Made by a program: the position numbers and the translations under genes | The notes under the pieces: model-generated | What the model saw: only the letters and a program-made list of their open reading frames with translations | The model's database searches: none | Told to the model about the DNA's origin: nothing | Source: an uncultured Duncaniella sp. | GTDB taxonomy: Bacteria; Bacteroidota; Bacteroidia; Bacteroidales; Muribaculaceae | Assembly: GCA_910589485.1 (NCBI GenBank) | Contig: CAJUSW010000001.1 | Span: forward strand, 1 to 64,000 | Length of the DNA: 64,000 nt | Direction of reading: 5' to 3' | Shown here: positions 31,805-40,968 of the stretch, in pieces | Numbering within the stretch: position 1 is the stretch's first letter | How the letters are laid out: each line of letters opens with the position of its first letter

Positions 31805-34800
31805 ATGAGACTCGCAATTCTGCTATACACATTATTATTATCACTATGTATTTCCGCCGCATCCAAGAGATTCTACAATGCCTCGGATATATGTATCACC
31901 ATAACCGAGCCCAATTCGATATGCAAGGACTCCAACGGCTTTGTGTGGATCTCCTCTAAGGAAGGGGTGTTGCGGCTGGCCGATAACGGCAGTAAAATGT
32001 ACCGTCTCCCCTACACTTCGATGAATGTGGTGTCGGTAGAGGTGGCACAGCGTGACAACCGCATCACGGCGTTCACCAATCAGGGCGAGATATTCGTGTA
32101 CAACCAACTCACTGACCGGTTTGACAACTTCATGAATCTCGCCGACAAGATCGGTCCCAATGGTCTTTACCTTGCACAGATTGATTTCGACCGGGCGGGC
32201 AACATGTGGTTAGCTACATCCAACGGGCTGTTTCGCGTCAAGGATAACGAGCCTGAAAAGGTGGGCAGAGTGGCAGGAGCACTCGGCGACATGGTGATCA
32301 CCGCCGACAACAAGATACTGACAGGTGGAACCGGTGGAATATACACCGTGGATCCATCCACAATGAGTGTGACAAAAGTCAGCGAAGTAGGCACTACTTT
32401 TCCCACACAGTTGTGTCCCGATCCCGAGATGAACCGCATATGGGTGGGCACGATGACCGACGGACTATACTATGTAGATACCGCCACAGGGAAATTCTCG
32501 AGCATCGGAAACGGCAGTTTCCCTCGGCAATACATACGCGATATAGAAATCATAGGCGACTCCATGATATGGTGTGGCATCGACGGTCGTGGCATCTATG
32601 AGATGTCGCGTGACGGAAAGAAGATCCTGAACATCTACATGGAGAACTCCGATAATCCTTATTCCATTTCGGGCAACGGTATACAGGATATGCTCTACGA
32701 TAAGGACGACAGGATATGGGTGTGCACCTACACCGGAGGCGCATCAATTGCCGATATAGGTTCCATGGCCACCATGATGTACACCCACCGGGCTGACACG
32801 CCTAACTCGCTTGTTAACAACTATATCTACACCATCGGGAAGGATAATTACGGACAGTTGTGGATAGGGACCAACGGAGGATTAAGCTGCTGGAACCAAT
32901 CAAAGGATGAATGGACCAATTTTTTCGACAACCGCGGTGACGAGTCATTCATAGTCCAGTCAGTGAGCTGTGACACCAACGGCGACATATGGGCCGGCAC
33001 TTATTCTCATGGAGTGTATGTAATTGACCCGCAGAGCAAACACATCAAAGCCCACCACACCATGAACGACGGCATACTCTCGAAACGAGGGTTTGTGTTC
33101 AGCATTGTACCCGACCGTAACGGCGACATGTGGCTCGGCGGAATGATAGGCGACATACTGAAATACGACAGCAGGAGCAACACATTTGAGAGCTATCCGT
33201 CAATCCCTGTCTCATCGATGGCCAATCTCAACGACACAACCCTGCTGCTGATCAGCACCAACCGTCTCCTGTCACTTAACAAGCTCACCAAGGAGACTGC
33301 GGTGCTTGTATCCGACAAAATAATCCGCGACATGGAGGTGAAGGGCACTACAGTGTGGATGGCGACATCGGGCAACGGAATCGTAAGCTACGATTTTGCC
33401 ACAGGACACTCGGTAGCTTTCGGCACCGCCAAAGGGTTCCCGTCCGACTATATCAACAGCCTGGTGTACAACGATGGGAAACTGTGGTTCAGCTCCAACA
33501 AAGGCCTTTACCGCCTCGACCCGACCGACAACACTGTTTCAGAGTGCAGGGTGCCGGTAATGATCCCAGGCAGCAGTTTCACTCCCGGTGCGGCCGTAAG
33601 CATCGCCGACGGGCGCACGGCATGGGGAACCACCCGAGGGGTGCTGGTAGTGTCGGATGATGCCGACAATAGCAATGCGACAGGCGGGCGTATGTTCCTC
33701 AACGATATATACCTTTCAGGCCAGTCAATAAGAGAGAATCCCGAACTGTTCCCCAATATTCCTCTTGACAGCATAACGACTCTCACACTCGACTACCGCC
33801 ATAACAATATCACATTTGACATACTGTCGACCGGCACAAGCTCCTATCCGGCCCTGTACTCATACATGCTTGAAGGATTTGATGACACCTGGAGCGGCCC
33901 AAGCGATCAGGCCGACATAAATTACGCTAATCTTCCTGCGGGCAACTATACCCTGAAAATCAGGATGCACAACCCCAATATCACCGATCAGCGCGAGATA
34001 AAGATACGGATCACCCCACCCTATTGGAAGACGTTGTGGTTCAACTCGTTGATCCTGTGCGTAATCGCAGTGGTAATGATATTCACATTCCGCACATATG
34101 TCAACCGTCTGAACCGACGCAATGCCGAGAGCAAGCTACAGCTCTTCGTATCCACCGCCCACGACTTGCGCACAGCCCTGACTCTGATAAAAGCCCCGAT
34201 AGAACAGCTGCGGGAATCCTCACAACTCACAGAGACCGACCACGGGTATCTGAAACTCGCCTCGGCCAATGTGGATCATCTCACATCGTTGACCACCAAG
34301 CTGATGGATTTCCAGAAAATCGACACCGACAAGACTCAGGCCAATTTCTCACCGGTGAATATACCCGAGATGGTGAAACAACGCATAGCGATGTTCTCGG
34401 CCTACTCCGACCGCAAGTCCATCACCATACTTTTCAGCACTCCTACCGACCGATACATCACCATCGCCGATGCGGATATGCTCGAACAGATAGTGGACAA
34501 TCTTATCTCCAACGCAATAAAATACTCCTCGCCGAAGTCAGCCATCGATATAACGTTCACTACCGCCCCCGACTCATGGAGCCTCAGCGTGGCCGATAGT
34601 GGAATAGGAATCCCGCGCAAGGACCGCAAGAAGCTGTTCAAGGAATTCTATCGTGGAGAAAATGCCGTAAATTCCCACATAACCGGCTCGGGCATAGGAC
34701 TTGCGCTCGTGAAGAAACTCGTGGAAATCCATGAGGGCACAATCAAGCTCAAGAGCGAGGAAAACGTTGGTTCGACATTTGAGATCTCGATCCCCTACCG

Positions 34801-35656
34801 AAAGCCAGCGACCGAAAGCATTGATACCGTGACGACTAACGAGCCGAGCGGTGAAGTCGTTGTCACTCCGGCTGAACCGAGCGGTGAGAGCGAAGATGAG
34901 ATGCGCATACTGATCGTAGAGGACAACGACGACCTGAGGAAATTCATGACCGGTGCCCTGAGCCGGAATTTCAAAGTGACAGCAGTCTCCGACGGTGAGA
35001 AAGCATGGGAAGCCATACAAAAGGAACTTCCTGACCTCATTGTGTCGGACATAATGATGCCCAACATGAACGGCTTCGAGCTGTGCCGCAGGGTGAAATC
35101 CACATTCGAGACATCCCACATACCGGTGATTCTCCTCAGCGCACTCACCGGACAAGAGGACGAACTACACGGCATAATCGGAATGGGAGCTGACGAATAT
35201 CTGACCAAGCCTTTCGATATAAAGACTCTTTCGGGCCGCATAACATCTACCATCAAGAACCGACGCCTCGTAGGGTTAAGGACCATCAACGCGACAACCA
35301 ATAAAGAACCTGAACCACAGCAGCCTGTCAACAATCTGAATGATGAGTTCGTGAAACAAGCCATCGAGGTGATCACCTCCCACCTTGACAACTCGGAATT
35401 TGACAAAGAGGAGTTTGCCAAAGAGATGGGCGTGAGCACATCTCTGCTGTTCAAGAAAATTAAGTCACTGACAGGACTCTCAATAGTCGACTTCATTAAG
35501 AATGTGAGGATGCAACACGCCCTGACGCTCCTGGAGGATCCGTCACTCTCGATAGGCGATATCGCATTCCGATGCGGATTCTCGACAGTGGGATACTTCA
35601 GCACAGTGTTCAAGAAATATTTCGGCAAGACACCATCGGAGTGCCGTAAAGAATAA
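31805..35656 (+). CDS. Hybrid two-component system sensor/AraC-type regulator (HTCS)
   Basis: A 1283-aa one-protein signalling system that senses glycan fragments in the periplasm and activates the neighbouring operons. Order: signal peptide; two seven-bladed propellers built of Reg_prop units (IWVGTMTDGLYYVD, LWIGTNGGLSCW, IWAGTYSHGVYV); a Y_Y_Y domain (about residues 660-735); a membrane helix (LWFNSLILCVIAVVMIF); HisKA with the phospho-His in AHDLRTAL (about residue 786); HATPase with DSGIGIP and GSGIGLAL; a receiver with phospho-Asp in VSDIMMPNMNG (about residue 1081) and the Lys in TKPFD; and a C-terminal AraC HTH (IGDIAFRCGFS). All catalytic residues are present. It lies between the two enzyme operons it probably controls. 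Confidence 0.95.
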   Translation: MRLAILLYTLLLSLCISAASKRFYNASDICITITEPNSICKDSNGFVWISSKEGVLRLADNGSKMYRLPYTSMNVVSVEVAQRDNRITAFTNQGEIFVYNQLTDRFDNFMNLADKIGPNGLYLAQIDFDRAGNMWLATSNGLFRVKDNEPEKVGRVAGALGDMVITADNKILTGGTGGIYTVDPSTMSVTKVSEVGTTFPTQLCPDPEMNRIWVGTMTDGLYYVDTATGKFSSIGNGSFPRQYIRDIEIIGDSMIWCGIDGRGIYEMSRDGKKILNIYMENSDNPYSISGNGIQDMLYDKDDRIWVCTYTGGASIADIGSMATMMYTHRADTPNSLVNNYIYTIGKDNYGQLWIGTNGGLSCWNQSKDEWTNFFDNRGDESFIVQSVSCDTNGDIWAGTYSHGVYVIDPQSKHIKAHHTMNDGILSKRGFVFSIVPDRNGDMWLGGMIGDILKYDSRSNTFESYPSIPVSSMANLNDTTLLLISTNRLLSLNKLTKETAVLVSDKIIRDMEVKGTTVWMATSGNGIVSYDFATGHSVAFGTAKGFPSDYINSLVYNDGKLWFSSNKGLYRLDPTDNTVSECRVPVMIPGSSFTPGAAVSIADGRTAWGTTRGVLVVSDDADNSNATGGRMFLNDIYLSGQSIRENPELFPNIPLDSITTLTLDYRHNNITFDILSTGTSSYPALYSYMLEGFDDTWSGPSDQADINYANLPAGNYTLKIRMHNPNITDQREIKIRITPPYWKTLWFNSLILCVIAVVMIFTFRTYVNRLNRRNAESKLQLFVSTAHDLRTALTLIKAPIEQLRESSQLTETDHGYLKLASANVDHLTSLTTKLMDFQKIDTDKTQANFSPVNIPEMVKQRIAMFSAYSDRKSITILFSTPTDRYITIADADMLEQIVDNLISNAIKYSSPKSAIDITFTTAPDSWSLSVADSGIGIPRKDRKKLFKEFYRGENAVNSHITGSGIGLALVKKLVEIHEGTIKLKSEENVGSTFEISIPYRKPATESIDTVTTNEPSGEVVVTPAEPSGESEDEMRILIVEDNDDLRKFMTGALSRNFKVTAVSDGEKAWEAIQKELPDLIVSDIMMPNMNGFELCRRVKSTFETSHIPVILLSALTGQEDELHGIIGMGADEYLTKPFDIKTLSGRITSTIKNRRLVGLRTINATTNKEPEPQQPVNNLNDEFVKQAIEVITSHLDNSEFDKEEFAKEMGVSTSLLFKKIKSLTGLSIVDFIKNVRMQHALTLLEDPSLSIGDIAFRCGFSTVGYFSTVFKKYFGKTPSECRKE

Positions 35657-35712
35657 CGAGCATCCATCAAGAAGCTGTTTTTCAAATTATTAGGCCAAAC
35701 TTATTATAATTA

Positions 35713-35749
35713 ATCCGCCTCCCGACAATACACTTGCCGGAAGGCGGAT
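35713..35749. terminator. Terminator between HTCS and GH43 genes
   Basis: ATCCGCCT (35713-35720) pairs with AGGCGGAT (35742-35749), with further CCG/CGG pairing inside. It lies between convergent genes and could serve both strands; T-rich sequence is clearer for the minus strand. Confidence 0.55.
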
Positions 35750-35852
35750 GCCTAAATCACGTTCAATAGTCGTGACGCTCGTAGAAAAATCTAAAACCTA
35801 AACAATCCCCTTAGAAAAGTATTCAACAATGTAACGTATGTATGTGTGTTTT

Positions 35853-36884
35853 TCACAGTCCGGATGTCTGTTGTACAGGAATCATAAGTCCCTCGGGAGT
35901 ATAGCGGAGTGTATCAACGCATACCGAGCGACGACCTATGGCTCCCTTATGTCCGTCGATCTCAAGCACAGCGTTGTGATAGAACAGATACCACGTGCCG
36001 TTGAACTCGACGATTCCCGGGTGTATGGTGAAACTGTTTTCAGCCCTTCCGGTCAGCTCGCCCTGAGGAGTCCAGGGGCCATCCATTGAGGGAGCGGTGG
36101 CGTATGAGATGGTCTCGGCCCCCTTGCCGAATGAAGCATAAGTGAGATAATATGTATCACCGGCCTTGTGAAGCCACGGACCCTCGACATATCCGGGAAG
36201 ATCGATGGTCCTGATCTCGCCGTCGAGTTCGATCATATTTGGCTTGAGTTTGGCCATGAAGCATGTACCGTTACCCCAGCAGAGCCAAGCATCATCACCG
36301 TCAATGAGGACGGTGGGGTCAATATCGTTCCACCATCCGCGCTTGCCGTTGTCGGTCATGTCATCGCTCACGAGCGGACGTCCGATGGCATCGACAAAAG
36401 GACCGGTGGGACTGTCGCTCACAGCCACTCCCACAGCCTTGCCCACATAGGGTTCGCCACCCTGCACAGTGGTGTAGTAGTAGAACTTTCCATTCTTCTC
36501 CACAACCTGGGAAGCCCAAGCCTCGCCCACAGCCCACTTGAAATCGGTGGGACGCAACACGGATCCATGATCGGTCCAGGTCTTCATGTCGTCGGTGGAA
36601 TAGCAGAGCCACTCGGTGATATTGAATTCCTTGCCACCCGAGGCTGTATCCTGCCCGGCATAATATTCATCATGGCCAACGTAGAGATAGAGACGTCCGT
36701 CGTGAACCATCGGTGCAGGATCGGCTGTAAACTTATCACGCACGATAGGATTGCCGGCGAACACAAAAGTATCAAGCGTGTCGGCCGTGGCAACTGCATC
36801 ATCGCCGGCTTTCTTTGAGACATTCCCTCCACATGCACTTAACACAAGGGTGAGGCCCAAGAATATTGAATCAGATTTTTTCAT
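35853..36884 (-). CDS. GH43-family glycosidase lipoprotein
   Basis: A 343-aa lipoprotein enzyme (lipobox LVLSAC, Cys near residue 18), probably surface or periplasm anchored. It is a single-domain GH43 propeller with the catalytic triad visible: Asp in ADPAPMVHDG (base), Asp in DIDPTVLIDGD (pKa modulator) and Glu in YVEGPWLHK (acid). Strand motifs GRLYLYVGHD and TYYLTYASFG repeat. Likely beta-xylosidase or alpha-arabinofuranosidase activity, inferred from family and neighbours. It is the last gene of the esterase - GH43/GH8 - GH43 operon, 22 bp after the previous stop. It shares an IVRDKFTADP start with the GH43 domain of the preceding gene, suggesting duplication. Confidence 0.87.
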   Translation of the reverse strand: MKKSDSIFLGLTLVLSACGGNVSKKAGDDAVATADTLDTFVFAGNPIVRDKFTADPAPMVHDGRLYLYVGHDEYYAGQDTASGGKEFNITEWLCYSTDDMKTWTDHGSVLRPTDFKWAVGEAWASQVVEKNGKFYYYTTVQGGEPYVGKAVGVAVSDSPTGPFVDAIGRPLVSDDMTDNGKRGWWNDIDPTVLIDGDDAWLCWGNGTCFMAKLKPNMIELDGEIRTIDLPGYVEGPWLHKAGDTYYLTYASFGKGAETISYATAPSMDGPWTPQGELTGRAENSFTIHPGIVEFNGTWYLFYHNAVLEIDGHKGAIGRRSVCVDTLRYTPEGLMIPVQQTSGL

Positions 36885-36906
36885 GAGTAATGTAAATTAT
36901 GGTTAA

Positions 36907-39444
36907 TCAGTCATTTTGTACCTGAGGAGTTATTATCCTGTAGTTGCCGCTGAGGTGCATGAAGGAGAACAGGCGGAGAAAACCGTCGTAATACGCGTCG
37001 AAATAGCCGTCATCGTATGGCTCGTGACGCGCATCCCACAGCCTGTCGACAAACTCACGGCTCTTCATGTCGGATGAGGCCAGCGACACAGCAGCCGAAG
37101 TGGCCACAAGGCCGAGGGAGTGCCTGAGCTTACGGTATCCGCCTGCATCAAGAATCTTATCCACCTCGGAGCCGTCGACATTGTACTGATCCACAAAGGT
37201 GTCGATCCCCCGGGAGTACAGGAAATCCTGAATACGGTCGGCATACCCGCGCTGCCACCCGGCATCGGCACACGACCAGGAATAATCGAGCGCGACATTC
37301 ATGGGCACACGCCAGGAATCAAACCTGAAAGCATCGCCGATCACATGGCCAGACCCGAGCCTGGAGCCGTCATAATTACTGTAATCGGGGGTCAGACCGG
37401 TGGATGGATGGACACATGCGTGAAGATACGCCCTGCTACAGTCCGCACACTCCTGCCAGAATTGCTCACGGCCATCGCCGAGCCACCGCGCCCACACTTC
37501 ATAGAAAGCCGGCACATGATAGGACGGATCCGTGAAACGGCCACCCCACTTGTCGGGGGTAAATGTGATGAGTTTATGGTCGAGATGGATGAGAGGTGCC
37601 GCATGCGACATCCCCACTTTCATCATGGAGCAGTCGACTATATTGCGAGCCTCGGCTAAATAATCGATACCTGTATCATTGCCCCAACGGTTGGAAGCGA
37701 ATATAAGTGAGGTTATGAAATACAGCTCGCCGTCGGAGGCCGCCCCGTGGGCATTACGTTTACCATCGGTGCTACAGCTCCATGCGAAATATCCACGGTT
37801 GTCGCCCCAGTCATGCTGCATATATTTCCGGCTCCATCGCCACAGGCGGTCAAATACATCCTTCTTGTCGAGCTGTACAGCCACCATCATGCCATAGGAC
37901 ATCCCCTCGGTGCGCACATCATTGTTTTTTATATCACTTATGTATGCCATGCTGTCGCCGACCTCGAAATACACCTTGTCAGGGCCATGAAACAGTCCAT
38001 AATATATCGAATCGAGTTTCGCATCAATTTCAGCTTTATCATATCCGGCCTCGGCAAAGAGGTTGCGGTAACGTCCGGTTGTAAAAGCTCCGGAGGTCCA
38101 TGGCATAGCGTCAAATCCTATCCAATCGATCTCGACACCGCTACCTGACAGGAGTTTCACCACAAGATCCTGAATCCCTGAGGGGGATGTGCCGCTCACG
38201 GGGACTGACACCTCACGCCACTGACTGTCGGGCTTCAGATCGACGGTGCAAATGGGGGCAGTGGATCCGGCAGTGGAAATAGATATATGCCCCCCTTTTG
38301 GAGCACGGGCTCTCACGACAGCACGGGTGGCAGGCCGGTCTCCGAAATCCACCCTATCATATCTCACCCATGCCCCACGTTTCTTGAAAATGGTTTTCCA
38401 TCCTTCAAACGGATTGCTCCGGTCAAGATAATCGATTGAAACGCCATTACGGGCAATGTCGCTGTAACGGTCAACCTGAATACGGGTGCGGGCATCGGTC
38501 ACCCCTACTCCACGCAGGGTGGGAATGACCTTGCGTATAGTGCCGTCGGGATTAAATGCAAGGGTGTCGATGCGCACCGAGCGATTCTTGTCAAATTCGG
38601 GTGAATAATCATTGTGATGGTAGAAGAGATACCACTGGCCGTCATACTCGACAATGGAGTGATGATTAGTCCAGCACCCTGTAGGAGACTGGTCCATGAT
38701 CAGCCCCTTGAAAGTAAACGGGCCGAGCGGAGAGTCACCCATAGCGTAGGCCAGAGTCTCGGTCTTGTCCTGAACCCACGGGAAAGTGAAATAATATTTT
38801 CCGTCGCGCTTGAATATGAAAGGCCCCTCCTTGAACCCCTCGGGAAGTCCCTCGATATTGACAGGCTCGGAGGCGAGATGAAGCATATCGTCGCTCAGGC
38901 GGGCACCTTTCATGCCCATGCCTGACCAGTAGATATAACTCGAGCCATCATCATCGACCAATACGCACGGGTCGATGCCCATAATTCCCTCAATGGGTTT
39001 CGGCATAGGGCGGAAAGGCCCCTCGGGCTTCTGCCCCACGGCCACACCGACACGGAAACCACGTTCCACACCATCGGGAGCCGACGGGAAATAGAAGTAA
39101 TAGTTGCCGTTCTTCTCCACGCAATCGGGAGCCCACATCGAGTAAGAATCCCTGCGCACCCAGGGCACAGCGTTCTGCGTGACTATCACGCCATGGTCGG
39201 TCCAATCGGTGAGATTTTCGGAGGAGAACACATGATAGTCGGCCATACAGAACCATTCCTTAAGCTCCTTGACAGGGCTGGGAATATCATGGGAGGGGTA
39301 CATATACACGCGCCCGTTGAATACTCTTGCCGTGGGATCGGCCGTGAACTGATCGCGTATCACCGGATTCTGGGCCCGGACAGTCATTGTGGCCGACAAC
39401 AGGGTAGCCGAGGCCAACAAGATGGATATGAGGTCTCTGCGCAT
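36907..39444 (-). CDS. Secreted trimodular GH43-CBM6-GH8 enzyme
   Basis: An 845-aa exported fusion. A signal peptide ends near TVRAQ. It is followed by a GH43 domain (about residues 25-320) with Asp in TADPTARVFNG, Asp in GIDPCVLVDDD and Glu in FKEGPFIFKRDG. A CBM6-like module (about residues 325-455) ends VEIDWIGFD. A GH8 domain occupies the last 380 residues: the general-acid Glu is in RTEGMSYGMM and the conserved AASDGELYF carries the Asp of the family signature. GH8 members of this type act as reducing-end xylose-releasing exo-oligoxylanases or endo-xylanases. One polypeptide could thus remove side groups and cut xylo-oligosaccharides. It lies 7 bp after the esterase gene. Confidence 0.88.
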   Translation of the reverse strand: MRRDLISILLASATLLSATMTVRAQNPVIRDQFTADPTARVFNGRVYMYPSHDIPSPVKELKEWFCMADYHVFSSENLTDWTDHGVIVTQNAVPWVRRDSYSMWAPDCVEKNGNYYFYFPSAPDGVERGFRVGVAVGQKPEGPFRPMPKPIEGIMGIDPCVLVDDDGSSYIYWSGMGMKGARLSDDMLHLASEPVNIEGLPEGFKEGPFIFKRDGKYYFTFPWVQDKTETLAYAMGDSPLGPFTFKGLIMDQSPTGCWTNHHSIVEYDGQWYLFYHHNDYSPEFDKNRSVRIDTLAFNPDGTIRKVIPTLRGVGVTDARTRIQVDRYSDIARNGVSIDYLDRSNPFEGWKTIFKKRGAWVRYDRVDFGDRPATRAVVRARAPKGGHISISTAGSTAPICTVDLKPDSQWREVSVPVSGTSPSGIQDLVVKLLSGSGVEIDWIGFDAMPWTSGAFTTGRYRNLFAEAGYDKAEIDAKLDSIYYGLFHGPDKVYFEVGDSMAYISDIKNNDVRTEGMSYGMMVAVQLDKKDVFDRLWRWSRKYMQHDWGDNRGYFAWSCSTDGKRNAHGAASDGELYFITSLIFASNRWGNDTGIDYLAEARNIVDCSMMKVGMSHAAPLIHLDHKLITFTPDKWGGRFTDPSYHVPAFYEVWARWLGDGREQFWQECADCSRAYLHACVHPSTGLTPDYSNYDGSRLGSGHVIGDAFRFDSWRVPMNVALDYSWSCADAGWQRGYADRIQDFLYSRGIDTFVDQYNVDGSEVDKILDAGGYRKLRHSLGLVATSAAVSLASSDMKSREFVDRLWDARHEPYDDGYFDAYYDGFLRLFSFMHLSGNYRIITPQVQND

Positions 39445-39451
39445 GACTCGA

Positions 39452-40564
39452 TTATTTGAATATCAGTTTTGAAAAATTGTACAGGCTCTCGCGCCACACG
39501 GGCCATGTGTGTCCACCGGGAGTCTCGAAGTAAGTGTACTTGATGCCCATATCATCAAACCGGCCTCTCATTATACGGCAATTGTTGAAGGCGATATCCT
39601 CCTCTCCACCCATTGAGATCCAGAAATTTTTGAACTGGCTGTTGAAGTAATCCTTATCCGAAGCCAATTTGGAATAATATTTCTCAGTGTCCTTACCCAT
39701 ACCGGCCGGAGCGTTGGCATCAGCCCACCATCCCGAGCTGAACACTCCCACGTGACGGAACAATTCAGGATGTTCGATTACAGTGTTGAGAGTCTGTATG
39801 CCACCCATCGAAAGCCCTGCCAATGCGCGGTGGTCGGCATCGGGAATGACCCTGTAGGTACTCTCAATCAACGGGATACAATCTTCAATCAGCGAGCGGG
39901 TGAAATCAGTGGAATTGCCATCGGCCATCACTATTATCATAGGCTCGGCCTCGCCCGAGGCTATCAGATTGTCAAGAATGATATTGGTGCGACCCTGTAT
40001 TGCCCATCCGCGCTCATCCTCGCCTCCACCGTGCTGAAGATACAGCACCGGATATTTTTTATCGCCCGATTTATGATAGCAGGGAGGGGTGTACACCATC
40101 ATCCTGCGCCAAGCGCCATCGGGGGTCGAGTAATAAGGACGCATCGCGATCGCCCCATGGGGCACATCGGCCATTTGGAATCTCACATCCCCTTCGGAAT
40201 AAGGAACCTCAAGACCACTTGCGGCGACACCGCAACCAAAAAATGTCTCGCTTGCCGGATCGGAAACACGTGCGCCGTCGACAATAATAAAGTAATAGTG
40301 GAAGCCCGGACCGAGACTGTCGGTAACGCATGTCCATGAACCGTCGGGCTGACGCTCCATATCATATTTTTTATCCAGATCGATCTGCACCTTGCGGGCA
40401 TCGGGTGCGGAGATCTTGAACTCGGCACGGCTTCCGGGCAATATCCTCGGATAAGCCGACCTGCGCACGGCATAATCGGAAGTCACAGGCTCGGATACTA
40501 CCTGCGCATGGGCCGATGAGGCTGTCGCTAACAATGAATGCCATTGCCAAAAATATTTTTTCAT
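39452..40564 (-). CDS. Secreted CE1-type esterase (second copy)
   Basis: A 370-aa paralogue of the esterase at 25430. An E-set domain (about residues 45-110, FKISAPDARKVQIDL) is followed by a catalytic domain with YPVLYLQHGGGEDE, nucleophile Ser in GLSMGG (about residue 235) and His in PGGHTWPVW near the C-terminus. It is probably a feruloyl or acetyl esterase acting on decorated xylan. It is the first gene of the second enzyme operon. The signal peptide is odd: the annotated frame reads YFWQWHSLL where a hydrophobic core is expected. The other frame over the same bases reads IFLAMAFIV, bounded by a 6-A run and a TTAG, which suggests two compensating single-base changes. Confidence 0.84.
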   Translation of the reverse strand: MKKYFWQWHSLLATASSAHAQVVSEPVTSDYAVRRSAYPRILPGSRAEFKISAPDARKVQIDLDKKYDMERQPDGSWTCVTDSLGPGFHYYFIIVDGARVSDPASETFFGCGVAASGLEVPYSEGDVRFQMADVPHGAIAMRPYYSTPDGAWRRMMVYTPPCYHKSGDKKYPVLYLQHGGGEDERGWAIQGRTNIILDNLIASGEAEPMIIVMADGNSTDFTRSLIEDCIPLIESTYRVIPDADHRALAGLSMGGIQTLNTVIEHPELFRHVGVFSSGWWADANAPAGMGKDTEKYYSKLASDKDYFNSQFKNFWISMGGEEDIAFNNCRIMRGRFDDMGIKYTYFETPGGHTWPVWRESLYNFSKLIFK

Positions 40565-40607
40565 GATATCAATTGTTTTGAGTTTAATCCATGTGATAAG
40601 ACGGGAG

Positions 40608-40615
40608 CAAAAATA
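40608..40615 (-). promoter_or_regulatory. Putative -7 box of the second enzyme operon
   Basis: Minus-strand TATTTTTG fits TAnnTTTG, 44 bp upstream of the esterase start. No -33 TTG at the normal distance, compatible with activation by the HTCS. Confidence 0.42.
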
Positions 40616-40677
40616 GATGTAATTCAGTTATGAGGTATTCAATTTTGGATATACTTTTTTTCAATTTTGAATATTTG

Positions 40678-40776
40678 ATGTGATACGGACTCATGTCTTT
40701 GTCAGGTTATTATAAACGAGACAAAAAAATAACTGTTGTAGACATCTTAAGTCCATACAAAGACATGTGATACGGA
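40678..40776. repeat. Paired repeats in the esterase-operon control region
   Basis: ATGTGATACGGA occurs twice in the same direction (40678-40689 and 40765-40776). CATGTCTTTGT (40692-40702) and ACAAAGACATG (40757-40767) form an exact inverted pair. Position 115-210 bp upstream of the esterase operon suggests regulator binding sites or an RNA hairpin. The remaining part of the 404-bp gap 40565-40968 is AT-rich with promoter boxes on both strands. Confidence 0.45.
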
Positions 40777-40850
40777 GAGGCCGAATAATAAATATATTTT
40801 AATTAATTATTATTAACATATATTACGTGCGATTTATGCATATTATCAAA

Positions 40851-40858
40851 TATATTTG
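40851..40858 (+). promoter_or_regulatory. Putative -7 box for the 388-aa secreted protein
   Basis: TATATTTG fits TAnnTTTG, 110 bp upstream of the ATG at 40969. No clear -33 element. Confidence 0.42.
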
Positions 40859-40968
40859 CGGTCGGACGTCATTCTCTGTCACATAGTACAATAGAATCTC
40901 TCCTCCACTCAATACAAACCTACCCCACGCTACTCAACTATTTATAAACCATAACACCCCTCACTACC

